Assembly (NCBI RefSeq): GCF_000708205.1
Contig: NW_014575560.1
Coordinates: forward strand, 64,501-128,500
Length of the DNA: 64,000 nt
Direction: 5' to 3'
Source of the DNA: Mixia osmundae IAM 14324
Lineage: Eukaryota; Basidiomycota; Mixiomycetes; Mixiales; Mixiaceae
The notes under the pieces are model-generated. The model was not told the DNA's origin and searched no databases. It saw only the letters and a program-made list of their open reading frames with translations. The translations under genes and the position numbers were made by a program. Numbering within the stretch: position 1 is the first letter of the stretch; every line of letters starts with the position of its first letter. This document shows, one piece after another, positions 1-11,756 of this stretch.

Positions 1-202
1 AGTCTTCTGCGACGTTATGGAACCCCTGAGCATGTCTGATGAGCCAGATCCGCTGTTCTGACGACATTCTGCTGGCTCCTCGCTCGCTGGTGACGCTCCG
101 CCTCCGCCAATCGTGGCGGCAGCAAATTCAAAAGACAGACAGACGCGACTTTGGCGACGCTGCAGAAGTCGACGACGTCATTGCCAGGCGGATTGTCTCA
201 CC

Positions 203-1409
203 ATGTCACTTCAGCCAGCGACTGCGATCGGTCTCAATCTGGCCAACTCGAGCTGCTATGTCCTGTCTTTGTATCTCTTCAAAGCGACTCGGGTCGGCAA
301 AGCACTCGACGCTCAAGGTCGACCACTCACACGCGACCATCCCCAAGTCATCAAGGCTCGCTTGACCGCTGCGAGCTCAGCGACCGCTCTGGCTGTCCTG
401 TCTACTTCATGGACATTGTACAGCGCTGCTGCACGCGCAACTGGAAAGGCGAGCGAGCTCGGTCCAGGCTTGCGGTATCGCTCAGAAGCGCTTGACAGGA
501 CGCCGACTTTGCAGGCTACGCTCGAGCGGTGCTCACGTACATTCAGCGAGCTATGGACGTCAGCCCTAAGCAATGGACGCGGTCTCTGCTCTCGCCACTG
601 TTGCTCACAGCGACGCTCTTTGCCGGTCCTCTGTTCACATGTTGGCTGGACGGCTCTCTGCCTTTCCAACGCCATTACTCGTGGCGAGCCAGCAAAGAGT
701 ACTATGTCACCAGTCTGCAAGGCTTGCGAAACTTTATCATCGTATGCATCCCTGTCACTTTCGCACCTGTCTGAGCTCACACGACGCGTGGCCAGGCTCC
801 TATCACGGAAGAAGTCGTCTTTCGCGCTTGCATAGCGCACACGAGCGTCGCTGCGGGCCAGAGCATGCTCAAGGTCATCTTTCTGAGCCCGCTTTACTTT
901 TCTACAGGTACATCTCGCAGAACGACCTCCCTGGACAGGCTGACGAGCGAGCAGCCCATGCACACCACGCGTACGAGCACTTTGTTGGAAACGACCGAAC
1001 AAAGCAAGCCGCCCTCGTTGGCTGCCTCACAGCCTGTGCGTCTGTTCGTAGGCCGCTCGACCACGCGAGCTGACTGGCCGCCAGTGGTCCAACTGACATA
1101 CACGAGTCTCTTTGGCTGGTACGCGACCTTTGTCTACCTTCGAACAGGCTCCCTTTTCGGCGTCATCGTCTCCCACACGTTCTGCAATATCATGGGGCTG
1201 CCTATGCCTCATCAAGCTCTACAGCGTCATCGCAATCGCAAAGCGCGCTTATGTGGGTTGCAACGCATATATCGTCGTCTTGCCTTGCTAATGTTAGCGC
1301 AGTGTTGCTGCCCGTCTATGCGCTCGGCATAGGCGCGTTCTGCAAGCTGCTATATCCGCTGACGGCGTCGCGTCTCTATGCCAGCCAAGACGCTCTCTGG
1401 CGCGGCTAG
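203..1409 (+). CDS. RCE1: CAAX prenyl protease 2 (Rce1-type)
   Basis: Integral ER-membrane endopeptidase that removes the -AAX tripeptide from farnesylated or geranylgeranylated proteins such as Ras and Rho. The start at 203 opens straight into a hydrophobic segment, as in Rce1 proteins. Coding pieces in several frames must be joined across short introns. The family signature is visible in order: an EExxxR motif (ITEEVVFRA) near 810-830, a histidine cluster (AHAHHAYEHF) near 955-985, and the final SHTFCNIMG motif near 1170-1195. The last exon ends at the TAG at 1407-1409. All known catalytic elements are present, so it should be active. Intron boundaries are only approximate. The next gene starts 300 bp downstream on the same strand. 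Confidence 0.85.
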
Positions 1410-1709
1410 ATGACCAAATTGAAGCATAGCGCAGCTGCTGCGAACCCCAGCTTGCGCTGCAGGAAAAAAGGGTCGACGACAGGAGGTCAGAACTGCATGC
1501 CCATCTTCGTCACTTCTGCGAATGACACAGCGCGTGACAATACCGACGCGTCGAGATCGGCGAGATATCAACGACGACGCGCTTGTTGTTCCCTCTGTCA
1601 AATTGACTTTGGCTATCTCTTCCCCAGCTTCGAGCCAAGCAAGACAAGCAGCACAAACTCGGTACGCACATACGATCATCACCCACACTCGTTTACACCA
1701 TCCTCAACA
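1410..1709. other. Intergenic region, RCE1 to Kre9-like gene
   Basis: About 300 bp without a convincing gene. It must hold the RCE1 3' end and the promoter of the downstream secreted protein. The last 60 bases before the ATG are C/A/T-rich (many CAC and ATC triplets), typical of a fungal 5' leader. I see no repeat or recognisable operator. Confidence 0.5.
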
Positions 1710-2601
1710 ATGATCTCAAAAATCGCATTGGTCGCCTCACTGGCCGCTACGGCTCGAGCTGGTTTGTCGATCACCTCTCCCATTGATACGACAACCTGCG
1801 TCGGCAATGGTATCTGCAACATCACCTGGGACGTCGTCGTATGTGCTCTGGATCGTTCTCTGTATCGTTTCCTTATTTGTTTGTTGCAGCCCGAGAATGG
1901 CAGCGTAGACCAATGGGGCTCCACTAATCTTACCATCTATACCGGATCAACATACCTGCAAACCCCACTCCAGTGGCTTGCAACTATTCCCGATCTCAAT
2001 GCTCCGGCGCCGTACGTCTTTGGCATCGATCCCAATATCGGACCATCGTAAGTCAGATCTCCAGCTGAAAGGTGCTAGCTCATCAAGGCCTTGCAGGGGT
2101 GACTACTAGCAAGTCGAGCTGCAGACTTTTGCATGCTACAAGCTAACGCCTCAGTTGCAGCTTCATCCGATTCCAAAGCAATGCAGGCACAAGTGCTGCT
2201 GGAGAGCCTCTGCAGGCCTTCTCGAGCAAGTTCACAGTATGCCGCTCGCTTGCGACGAAGGCTTTGGCTGATTCGAAAACCTCAGCTCGACGGCATGGCC
2301 GGGACGTTCAACTCGACAATATGGTCAATGATCAATGGAGAGAATGGTCAGCCTCTGCTGCACCGTCAATTCACTATCACTGACTGGCAGAGCAGTGGTC
2401 ATCGCCAGCACATCGGCCAATGTCGATGTCGTCGCGACCTCAACAACAACTGCAGCTTCAACTGTGCTTGCAGCAGCAGCTACTACGCAGCCAGTCTCCA
2501 CAGCGACAGTTCTCTCAAGCTCGAGCAAAACAGGCGGCGCTGCCAAGCTTGCAGCCGGACCTCTGCTCTTTGCTGGCTCATTGCTGCTCCTTGCACTATG
2601 A
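1710..2601 (+). CDS. Secreted Kre9/Knh1-like, Ser/Thr-rich GPI-anchored protein
   Basis: Probable cell-wall protein of the family with an N-terminal Kre9/KNH-like Ig-type domain (PF10342). It starts with a signal peptide (MISKIALVASLAATARAG), followed directly by the domain's opening LSITSPID strand. Introns: one near 1839-1889; one at 2048-2160, which joins GPS to FIRFQSNAG; and one near 2240-2290. The C-terminal half is Thr/Ser/Ala-rich (a VVATSTTTAASTVLAAAATT-like stretch). It ends in a small-residue site plus a hydrophobic tail (LLFAGSLLLLAL), the hallmark of GPI attachment. Family members are linked to beta-1,6-glucan assembly in yeast; the exact role here is inference. Confidence 0.75.
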
Positions 2602-2673
2602 GGCACATAGGCCAACAGGGCGCGTACCCACTGTACATGCACGACCTTGCAATTCGGAACTCGTGTTATCAGC

Positions 2674-4671
2674 TCAAAAGCCTTCTGGCATGTCATCATC
2701 TGAATCTAGACCGCCGTCTGCGATCTCCTTTGCCAGTTCGCGCTCTCTGTCGCGGGCTTCTTCAGCGGACTCGAGCGCTTTCGTGTGCGCGCCAGGACGG
2801 TATCGCATTGCCTGTGCGCGCAATATCAGCTCATGCGACCGAGCAGACAGGAGCTCTACGAACCCTGACAGAGTCATTGTGCATCTGCATGAGGAACTGT
2901 ATGCGTTCATGAAAGGCTCGTTGCGGCTCGTTCGTGGAGTAGATATCGAGCACGTCCTTGCTTTTCATTGCGCCTTGTTCGTGATCGAGCTGGGCATCAA
3001 TGACGCCGTCCTTGATGGCCTTGGCAACGATGTATTCTGCTTCTTCTTCCGAATCGAGCTTGAGCTTCGTACAGACGCTAGAGAGTGGGATGCGCGAGTA
3101 AGCGAGCGAGATGGAACGCAAAGCTGTCTTGATGACATTGTGACGTAATCTGAGCACAAGCGTATAGGTTGTCTCTGCACGGAAGCGGCCTTTGTATTTC
3201 GCCAGAGTCTCCTCAAACTGAGCGATGTTGCCTGTTCGAACAGCTTGCGCAATCTGGAGATACGGCACGAGCGCGTCGCGCAGAACCGGCTGGCGAAAGA
3301 TAGAGCGCTCAGGAATATCGCCCATAAGAAGCTCAACGATGATGCAGAATTTGTAGGCCTACCGACAATCTGGCATGAGAGGCGGAACATGATATGAGAA
3401 CCAGTGACTGACCGTTTGTAGGAATCCAGGGGCGATGGCGGGCGCAGGCGCCCTTCTGATCGCGGACTCGAGGTGGCCATGCGCTTCGGTATAGCTGAGC
3501 TGAATCGCACGGATGCGACCTGTTACATGATACTCGTTGTCAGCACAAAACATCAGACGCAGGTTGAGAGACATGCCTAGATAAAAGTACCAACGAGCAA
3601 GCTGCGCGTTGCCTGCACTTTCGGGAAAGGTCGAATTGGCGATGAGCTTATCGGCTTGCTCAAACAGATTATAGTGGAAGTAGTTGCGCAATAACAGGTT
3701 GAGTATCGTCGCTTGTGAATCGTCGTCCCGGCGCAGGGCTGATGTTCGCTGTGCAGAAAGTAAGATACTGTACGTCGCAAAAGATGAGCTTTGACATGCT
3801 TCGACGACTACTGTGATACGCACGGTCTGATTGACGCGAGACTGTGTTCGTCGTCTGCAAGCTCGTGGAAGCGAGCAAAGTAGAAGTAGACGCGCGATTG
3901 TAACTGATCGAGCGTGCGACGATTGAGCGCCTGCAGTCTTTGGACCGTGTGCGATGCCAGCTGCTCGCCCTGCGTATCACCCCGTGTCAATTCTACACGA
4001 TGAGCGGATCTTCGAGATGAGACTCGCCTTGCTCAGCTCCTTGTGGTCGAGCAACCAGACGATGGTGAGTAGAGTCAGATAGATGTCCGCTTCAGGCAAA
4101 GCAGCAGAGCGCGGCGGCTTGGCTGTCTTCTTCTTCTCCTTCTCCTTCACGGATGTAGCCTCCTTGGGCTCTGCCGAGTCTGTGATAGGCTCGCCATCGA
4201 TGTCCATGCTTGCCGGTGCTTCAGGTTCGGGCAGCGCGTTGAGGTCGGCAAAGGCAGAGAGCAAGTTCTGTCTTTGCGGCGAGTCTGTGGACGGGATCCC
4301 CTGGAGAGTGAGCAAGAGTCCTGCGCAGTCAAGGCCTTGCTGACCTAACGGGAAAGCTTCCTCGATGACTTGCTTGAGTGCATGGCTCCCTTCTGGCGTT
4401 TGAGTGCGCTTGCGTATTGTCGGCAGTGAACGCAAGACGAGGGTAGTATACCTTGGCTCGAGCGAGTCTACGGCCGTCGTCAACGATGCTAGCTGGTGGT
4501 GGAGCTCTGTGAGCATCAACAACGGGTGAGCGGGCAGCGATGACGAGTACTGGGACACCTGCCTTGAGCAAGCGATCGTGGCGCTGCTGTTGGCTTCTGC
4601 TCAGTCTTGGCGACTGCGGCGTCGGCTGTCTTGCTGCTGCTGTCCATCTGGACATCCTTTGCGTCTACCAT
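2674..4671 (-). CDS. RPN3: 26S proteasome non-ATPase regulatory subunit Rpn3 (PSMD3)
   Basis: Lid subunit of the 19S regulatory particle; its PCI domain scaffolds the lid. The start at 4671 gives an N-terminus (MVDAKDVQMDSSSK) with the short charged leader usual for Rpn3. The middle exons carry helical repeats. The exon around 2860-3320 encodes the PCI/winged-helix part (CTKLKLDSEEEAEYIVAKAI, then a segment with LDIYSTNEPQ). A further intron links MHNDSV to the C-terminal exon, which holds ESAEEARDRERELAKEIA and the acidic tail DSDDDMPEGF before the stop at 2674. Length and domain order match the family. It is divergent from the ataxin-10 gene, with an 87-bp gap. The exact splice joining the first exon is unresolved. 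Confidence 0.9.
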
Positions 4672-4758
4672 GTCGCCTGCAGCCACACGGATCGACTGGC
4701 CAAGGCCTACCTGTGATCGTCGCGTGTCGAGGGGTGACGAACCGCCTGCTGCCAGTCG

Positions 4759-6501
4759 ATGCTCGACGATGACGACGCCGAGCTGCAGCAGTCAGCCTTC
4801 CTGTCCGCCGACTTCACGGCACCCGTCCTACCCTATGCCTCCATCATAGCGGATCTGGAAGACAAAATTGCTTCCATAGCCACCAATACAGCCACTCGTG
4901 AGAGGTGCAACTTGTCTCAACCAATTCCTTGCATGAACTCACTCTCGCCACGTCAGATCTCGTCTCAGCAAGCCAGTCGTCTTCGAACAGCTTCAGCGAG
5001 CATGGCAGCGTCTACATGATGATCTCATTGTACGCAACGAAGCAGGTTGCCTGCCTTTTGGACGAGCCCTCGCGCTCTTTACGCGCAATCTCGCTCCCGG
5101 CAATCAAATCAAGCTCTTGTGCGATCCGAGGTTCTCGCACCGGACGTGACTGATACCTCGACACAGTCCCCTCCTGCCGCACGACCTTCTCTACCATTCC
5201 TCGTCGGCACTGAGACTGCAAGACCTAGATTGTGCGTGTCTCGTCCGAGAGTACCAGCGCGACTGACCGATCGATCTAGATCAGCCATTCACCCGAGCGA
5301 CATGTCAGCTCCTGGCGAACATTCTCAGAGGTCAAAATGAGCTCGTACGCTCGTACTGGCCTCGCTTCCTTGCATCCGACCTGGCATCGTGCGTCGCTCC
5401 TTGTGTGTAGCCGCGCCCTGCTTACTCTCATATAGCCGCTTGCTCGCCACGCCAGACGAGCAGCTGAGAACGACAGTCCTTGTCCTGCTCGGTCTGCTTG
5501 TCGATGAGAGTCATGAGCGAATGTGAGATAGTTGCTGCTTTCCCAACGTAAACTGAGTCGCAACGCAGAGGGGCCCTGGCAGGGCCGCGTGGCAAGACTA
5601 CGATGGCAAAAGTACTGGACATGGCGGAAAGCCTTCATGATACACCTGCATACAGCCTCGTGTGCGTTGTTCCTTTATCCTATAGTGCTTGCCCAATGAC
5701 CGTGCCGAATTGGTAGACATAGCCTCGTCGGCAAGATGATCAAATCCAGCTTCTTAGCCCAGATATATGATACTCAAGCAACACCCGTCGCAATAATCGT
5801 CGAAGCACAAGTCCAGCTGCTCAAGATTGCGCATGCAGAAGTGGCCGCACTAGACTTCCCCGTGCTCGACACCATCACCGAAACGCTCATGCAACAATTT
5901 CTGCGCTTGTCCTCGGCGGCAGAAGATGCCTTTGCCTCTCAGCAGCGACAGCTAACAGATGTTCTGCTCCTCGAAGGACTCTGGTTTCTCTTGCAAAGTT
6001 TCACCGTTATTTGCCTCAAAGGTCAAATGACAGCAAGCGAGACGCTAGCCCGGAGCTCGGGTCGCAGGGCTGCAGGCAAGTCTGAGCGCAGCCCGCGTGT
6101 TCACACTAACACGAGCTAGCAGAATTCCTCCTCAAGGTGACTGTCTTCAAGCAATACATCCTGTCGACAGAGCAGCAAGACCACGCGCTCGATGGCGCTC
6201 TTCAGGCCTTTGCCGATATCCAAAAAGCAGCTTTGTCTTTTCTAGCTACTTCTGCGGACCATCACGCGTCTTTGGTCCAGCCAGCCGTGCGGGAAGCCGG
6301 TGCACTGCCCATCTTGCTCTCACTTTGCGGTGACGATCCGCACGCGCCCTGTGAGTCGTCCGCTTGAGTGACTAGATCGCACTCAGTCGTGACGCAGTCT
6401 TGCGTGAGAATGCGATCCTGGCGATGCGCTTCCTGCTGCAGGGCAGTCCAGAAAATCAGGCAATCATCAGGCAGCTGGGCAGCATGCAAACATTCGGATG
6501 A
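4759..6501 (+). CDS. Ataxin-10 homologue (Ctr86-like)
   Basis: Armadillo-like helical protein of the ataxin-10/yeast Ctr86 family, linked to cytokinesis and Golgi/septum functions in other eukaryotes. The key evidence is the C-terminal ataxin-10 domain: the last exon (6398-6501) encodes VLRENAILAMRFLLQGSPENQ, which matches the family's REhAIlAiRNLLEgNpENQ consensus, followed by a short tail and TGA at 6499. Upstream exons encode helical segments consistent with ARM repeats (RALALFTRNLAPGNQIK; CQLLANILRGQNELVRSYW; LRTTVLVLLGLLVDESHERM). At least five short introns are needed. The start at 4759 (MLDDDDAELQQ) is the first ATG in the first coding frame, but an upstream start cannot be excluded. 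Confidence 0.8.
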
Positions 6502-6513
6502 GACAGGAATACA

Positions 6514-8167
6514 CTAGTCTTCCTCGTCACTCTCGATGACGAGTCGCCGTCTCGCCTGGGCTTCAGCTGTCGTCTCGGGCTCCGGCTCGGTAGTTGCAGC
6601 AGCTTTACGCTCTCGCTCGAGCCGCTTTTCCGCCGCGTCGAGCTCGTCTTCCTCCTCGAGATCCTCGTCCTCGCCAGCCGCGTCCTCCTCTTCGAGGTCG
6701 TCGTCATCCGCTACCACAGGCTCTTCGTCAGACGGCGCGATAAAGCCAGCCTCATCTTCTTCGTTTTGCAGATTGGCCTGCTCTCGTCGACTGCTCCGGC
6801 GAGTGCCTGCCGCTCCGCTCGGCCCACGCCCCTCGTCTTCGTCAAGGTCCATCTCGTCATCTTCGTCACTCTCGTCAGAGAATGCATCCAGATTGCGAGA
6901 TCTCTGGGAGAAGCCGCCCCGTCGTCGGCGAGAGCCGCCTGCAGCTTTGCGGGCTTCTTTGAGCTTTTGCTTTGCTTTGAGCAGATCTTGAGCTTCCCGT
7001 TGTGCCTTTTCTCTGTCCGGATCGAGCTTGATGTCTGCAATCGAGATGGTCTGGGACTGCGCAGAAGCGCGCTTGTCGGCCTGGGACTGCACAGCCAGGC
7101 GACGACTGATATGTCCTCTGGTCGAAGTGGGCAAGAATGTCATCTCGCCCGCAAGAGGAGCTTGCGTCTCGATGAAGACGTTGCTGGGATCGGCAGTGTG
7201 CTCTACAGCGACATAAGCCATGCCACGTGGGGTCAGCTTGCCTTGAGCATCGATCGTCTTGCCTGCTGCCTCGTCTAGACTCTGCCGAATATCATAGAAT
7301 TCTGTACCGAGCTGTAACGAGAGCGAGCCGTCGCTCCACCGTACGATGCGACTGTTACTTTGCCTCACCTGTGCGAGCAAATCTGAGTACGCGCGGCAGA
7401 ACCGAGGAACGCGCATGCTGACTTTGCGCTCAGTTCTTGGCTCGCTGATCCAGCGGTTTCGTACGACGTTCTCTTCAGCTATGCTCTGATTTGGATCCGC
7501 AGAGCGTGCGCTTTTCCACCGCTCGACGTCGAATGGACTGCTATCGACTTGCAAGAATTTGGGTATACGCGCCAGCCAGATCTGTCCCACGGGCCTCTCT
7601 CATGAGCAGATGCAGAGCTGTATGAAGAAAGTACGCTGACCTGACCATCGTCTGAAGTGATGGTGGGCAGATTGGCCATCGGCACGGTTGCGACGGTTTC
7701 TTGTATTTCCTGGGGTGCAGCATCGTCTTCCTCGTACTCCAACCGTCTTCTCTGCCTACGCTCCTCTGCCGTCAACCCATCATCATCATCATCATCATCA
7801 TCACCGTCATCATCATCCTCATCGCCAGCCATAGAATGATCGACGTCATCCATGTCTGGCCTGACAGGTGAACCTTGTCTGACAGCTGCAACTTCATCAT
7901 CCCTGCCTTTGCTGTTCAGCGAGGCAGCACAGCTCAGACTGTCATGACTGACCCGTCACCGAAGAGATCTTCTGGGTCGGGCGATGGCGTGGGCGGGGCA
8001 GGACTAGGTATGCCCTGATCAATCAGAGAGGGACCACCCAAGTCGGCAGGCGTGATCGTTGTGGCCATTCCCTGTGGCGCTGACGCAGAGGGCTCGTCAT
8101 TGCCAAAGAGATCATCTTCTAGCGCTCTACGCGGGTCATCGCCGTCTGGCAGACCGTTGAGTTCCAT
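6514..8167 (-). CDS. LEO1: Leo1, subunit of the Paf1 transcription-elongation complex
   Basis: Nuclear component of the Paf1 complex, which couples RNA polymerase II elongation to histone modification. The Leo1 core spans roughly 6950-7700 on the minus strand: MANLPTITSDD, then ARIPKFLQVDSSPFD, ENVVRNRW, RIVRWSDGSLSLQLG and the FYDI box. It is flanked by very acidic segments: an Asp run encoded by CATCATCATC repeats near 7780-7830, and a C-terminal E/D-rich tail. A basic K/R stretch (SRRRRGGFSQRSR) lies before the acidic tail. Three exons are visible. I chose the ATG at 8167 (MELNGLPDGDD). A longer form using an ATG at 8302 and a 33-nt intron is possible but would run into VMA21. Confidence 0.88.
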
Positions 8168-8302
8168 GCCTGTTGGCAGACTGCCTCGAGTGGGAGAGCT
8201 GTCGTCGGTCACACGTCAAAGTTTAACGTACCGCGCGAGCGCGGCTCTTTCCTCTGGCTGGCTGAGAAAAGGCGCTCTCCTTCTTGCCGTTCCAACGCTC
8301 AT

Positions 8303-8718
8303 ATGGCCGATAAGTCGTCATCCTCCCTCAAACCAGTGACGGGGCGTAGTATGGCACCACGGGCGAGCTCAGAGGATGAGAAAGCATCTCAGTGAGCTCG
8401 TGTTGCTCATAGCTGTCCACAAAGTTGATAGTGAGATCTGCTAACAGACAGGCGATGTTCAAGCTGCTCCTCTTCACTTTTGCCATGGTACTCGGCCCTC
8501 TCGGTTCGTTCTATGGGAGCCTACACTACCTCTTTGGTCGTCAGTCAGGCACGTGTCGCGCTCTTGCCGCCGCTCATGTAATTCTGCTTTCAGCTCGGGG
8601 ACAGACGCAAGCAGCCATAGTCGCCGTCATCGTCGCAAACGTCGTCCTCGCCGGCTTCGTCGTTGTAGCCTTTAGGGACGATCAAGCTGAGCGTGAGGAG
8701 AGCAAGAAGACGAAATAG
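8303..8718 (+). CDS. VMA21: Vma21-like V-ATPase assembly chaperone
   Basis: Small two-pass ER membrane protein that escorts assembly of the V-ATPase Vo sector. Exon 1 (from 8303) encodes a polar leader (MADKSSSSLKPVTGRS). After an intron ending near 8448 comes the first membrane helix (FKLLLFTFAMVLGPLGSFYG, a strong Vma21 signature). After a second intron comes the second helix (IVAVIVANVVLAGFVVVAF), then a charged tail ending EREESKKTK. The C-terminal lysines could act as an ER-retrieval signal (inference). Length of about 100 residues fits the family. The ATG sits in a CATATG palindrome that is also a potential minus-strand start. Confidence 0.85.
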
Positions 8719-8974
8719 TCTACGCATATCTGTCATGTCGCTGTTGTTGTACGCTATAACACTGCACTACTAGTCCGACCATCTCGAGCACCACCTGTCT
8801 GTAGTCTGGCTGATAGTGACTCGAGCTGAGTCCGAGCCCTTCAGCTCTCGACCGCTCATACGCGATTCTCAGAGAGTGGACTGCTGCTCGCTCAAGCGCT
8901 CACGCGACGACCGTCGGCTTGCGTTCGAAGCGGTGCACGCCCTTGCTAGTGCGACTCGCTCTGGCGTCTTTCAT

Positions 8975-9758
8975 ATGTACCACCTCCTCACAGGACTCGT
9001 CAAGCATCTCACACGCAAGGAAGAATTCAATGTCATCATCCTCGGCCTCGACAATGCAGGCAAGACTGTCCGTCTCGTCGCGCGCTACCCTTTTGCTCGT
9101 CTGGCTCATGTCATTGTCCATTGTCCCCGCAGACCTTTCTCGAGCGTGTCAAGGACAACTTCACGGATACGCCCGGACTCTCGGCGGACAAGATCGCGCC
9201 TACTATTGGCCAGAACAGTGCGCAACTTGGCTGAGCGAAAGTCGCGAGAGTCTGACGTGCCGAGCGAGCAGTCAGTCGGGTGACGCTCAGTTCATCCGTA
9301 CTCCAGTTCTGGGATCTCGGTGGTCAGAGGGATATGCGAACGATCTGGTCAAAGTACTATGCAGAATCTGATGCCGTCGTCTTTGTCATCGACTCGACAG
9401 ATCCCCAACGGTTCGACGAATGCTGGCAGGTCTTCGAGACTGTCGTTGCCGATAGGAGGGTAGACGGAGCGCCCATTCTCGTGCTTGCCAACAAACGAGA
9501 CTCGGATCAGTGCGTCCAGGTTGAAGAGATCAAGGAGCGTTTCAACCGTCAAGTGGAAGCCATGAACATCTCAGAGGGGCTCGTCATGCCCATATCTGCT
9601 CTCAGAGGGTTCGCAGACTATGTAGACTCGAATGCTCACTGACTCGTGCGTCCAGAGAGGGCATACGGGAGGCTGTCAACTGGCTTTTCTTCCGAGTCCA
9701 GAGCAGTCATCGACGCGATAGACTAAGGCAGCCGGTAAGACAATCGGCAGAGAGCTAG
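8975..9758 (+). CDS. ARF-related small GTPase (ARFRP1/yeast Arl3 type)
   Basis: Golgi-associated Arf-like GTPase; in yeast, Arl3 recruits Arl1 and golgins to the trans-Golgi. The N-terminus MYHLLTGLVKHLTRKEEFNV resembles ARFRP1 rather than Arf or Sar1 and lacks the Arf myristoylation glycine at position 2. Visible G motifs: GLDNAGKT (P-loop, interrupted by an intron right after GKT), TIGQN (switch I Thr), WDLGGQ (switch II) and NKRD, where the classical NKxD keeps the Asp. SAL supplies the G5 motif. A last short exon encodes GIREAVNWLFFRV and a basic tail. Three or four short introns are needed. It is convergent with ZPR1, 79 bp away. Confidence 0.88.
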
Positions 9759-9837
9759 TACAGACATGCATTGGTGCAGATTTGAGCCTGTATGTACACA
9801 TTGTATGCGAATTCTATGCAGTATGCTGTACAATGCA

Positions 9838-11623
9838 TTAAGAGGCCGCCATTTGTGCATCCTCGGTCTCGCGAGCTTGGTGGGCTTCTGCTTCGCCTTC
9901 GTAGCCTGTCACTTTGATGTCATTCAAGCCGAGCTCCTCGTTCTGCTCGTGAGATCGATCGTAGACTTCGACGATCATCTTTGGGTCGTCATCAGGCGCA
10001 TACGGATTTTGGATATACGAGTTGCTTAGCGGGTCGTCCAAGATGACAGTAAAAGGCTTCGACGCCGTCATGGCCTGTTCGGATTCCGTGAGCCAGTACT
10101 TGCGCTCAGTCGCACTGAGCACTGACCGATTTGAGACCAATGAGGAATTGCTCCATCGCTGTCATATCCTGCGCTCCTTGCAGCGCAGAATCTCCGCGGG
10201 CAAACACTTTGGCGTCCAGCTCTTCGTACACCTGATTGAGTAGGCCCTCAAGCGTAGTGAATCGTCCTCCTAGAGTGCCAGGATGCAGATACAGATCCAC
10301 CTCTGGAATCTCGAGGCCTGCTGTCTCGCTCTGCATCGACCGCATGCTCAGCGAAGAAGATCTAGCTCGACATGACAATACGTACTTTCAAAATGTCGCG
10401 GCTGAGATCTTCTGCATCTTCGACCTGCAAGGTAACCTTCCGGCCTTGTGAAGCGATAGCACCTCCGCTCTTGATCTCGTTGTCCCTGTAGCCACAGCTG
10501 TGGCAGTTTGTGGACATCAGGATTACTTCCTGTACGGCGCATCACAGATTAGCTCGGCAGAGGAGATTGAGATGGATCGCAGTACCTTGAAGTGAGGTAT
10601 GTTGACGGTCTTCATAAAGGTCTCAAGCATGCTACCACAGGATGAGCACGTCGTCGGGAACGAGAGCACTTCGTCTGGATTCTCCGGCTTATAGTCGTCA
10701 GTCAATGTCGTTTCTTGCGCCACGCCATGCGTATCAGCCTGAGTGGCAGTAGAACCGGCTTCTGCCAGGCCGAGCTGTATGTCTTGCTCCTGTGAGCGCT
10801 CGTATTCTCGCTTGGACCATTTGGGGTCGTTGAAGCCATTCAAGGTCTCGAGATACGAATTGCCACTGGGGTCGTCTAATCTGACCGTAAAAGGCTTGAA
10901 AGCTTGTCCCTCCTCACGACCTAGCAAGAGCTCTTGTAGCTTCTGTATCAAAGCGTCAATCTTGTCGGCTACGTCTGGCGTGAGGTTTCGTCTGGCAGGC
11001 TGCTGAAATTCGAGGTCGTCTATTGTTGCTTGCATGATGGATTCGATGGTCGTGAATTGGCCTTTGCCGGGCGGAATGGTCAACGCTAACGAGGGAATGA
11101 CGATACTGGCGGATGCAGACTTGACGACCTGACGATTCAGATCGACTGGCGCAGTCAGTTGTACGGTGTACGTGCTGCCTCGCTCTTGACATTGCACATC
11201 AATTTCAGCGTCGGCTGCAGCTGGCAGCATGGGTGACTCACCTTGTATCATGCCTGCGCTTTGTACTTCGTTATTCGTGTGCCCGCAGAACTCACAGCGG
11301 AACGAGACGATGATGACCTCACGAAAATAAGGAATCGTCGTGAGCATCATTCTCGTCATGCCTTGCTCGTGACACTCCATGCACAAGCTCTCAATCTGTT
11401 CAACCGGGTGCGATTCTTCCGTAGTCGCACCGTTTCCATTTGCTGCCGCCTCAGTAGAAGGCTGATGATCGTCTGGTAAAGCATCGGTCGCTTGAGCTAG
11501 AGAGCCGACGGATCTGAAGAAAGGGTCGCTCGCTCGTTCGCTTTGCGAGCCGGGCTGGCTTGCATCTGTCTTGAGACGCTTGGGCACGGCCTCTGCTGGC
11601 TCGTTGGCTTCGTGCTTGCTCAT
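9838..11623 (-). CDS. ZPR1: Zinc-finger protein Zpr1
   Basis: Conserved chaperone-like protein that binds eEF1A and is needed for eEF1A folding and nucleolar function. It has the typical duplicated architecture, each half a C4 finger plus an A/B domain. First half: CMECHEQG ... [10 protein letters not shown], then [13 protein letters not shown] and [10 protein letters not shown]. Second half: CSSCGS ... IPHFK, then [11 protein letters not shown]-type residues read across an intron near 10490, and a repeat of the [12 protein letters not shown] box. The repeated [15 protein letters not shown] and [15 protein letters not shown] boxes also mark the duplication. Start at 11623 ([12 protein letters not shown]), stop TAA at 9838. 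One intron (11185-11241) is a multiple of three and stop-free. Confidence 0.95.
11185..11241 (-). other. 57-nt stop-free in-frame intron of ZPR1
   Basis: It begins GTGAGT and ends AAG on the minus strand. Its removal joins QSAGMIQ directly to [10 protein letters not shown], restoring the family spacing between the first zinc finger and the first A domain. Because 57 is a multiple of three with no stop, unspliced translation would insert 19 spurious residues. Confidence 0.75.
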
Positions 11624-11756
11624 GAGAGGTGCGTGGCAACGTCAGCTGCTCTGTCAATTTTACGAGGACAGAGGCGCGTGTCGACACGTGGAAGCTCGAA
11701 GCTCGAAGCACTCAGCACTCGAAGCTCGATCAGGTCCTACTTCAGCCTCGTCTGAC

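Noticed and set aside
6536-6991. Ser-rich plus-strand frame opposite LEO1
   Set aside because: Reverse complement of the acidic LEO1 tail (GAC/GAG codons read as Ser/Leu/Arg). Not a gene.
7780-7830. CATCATC trinucleotide run as a regulatory microsatellite
   Set aside because: It encodes the Asp run of LEO1 and is explained by the protein.
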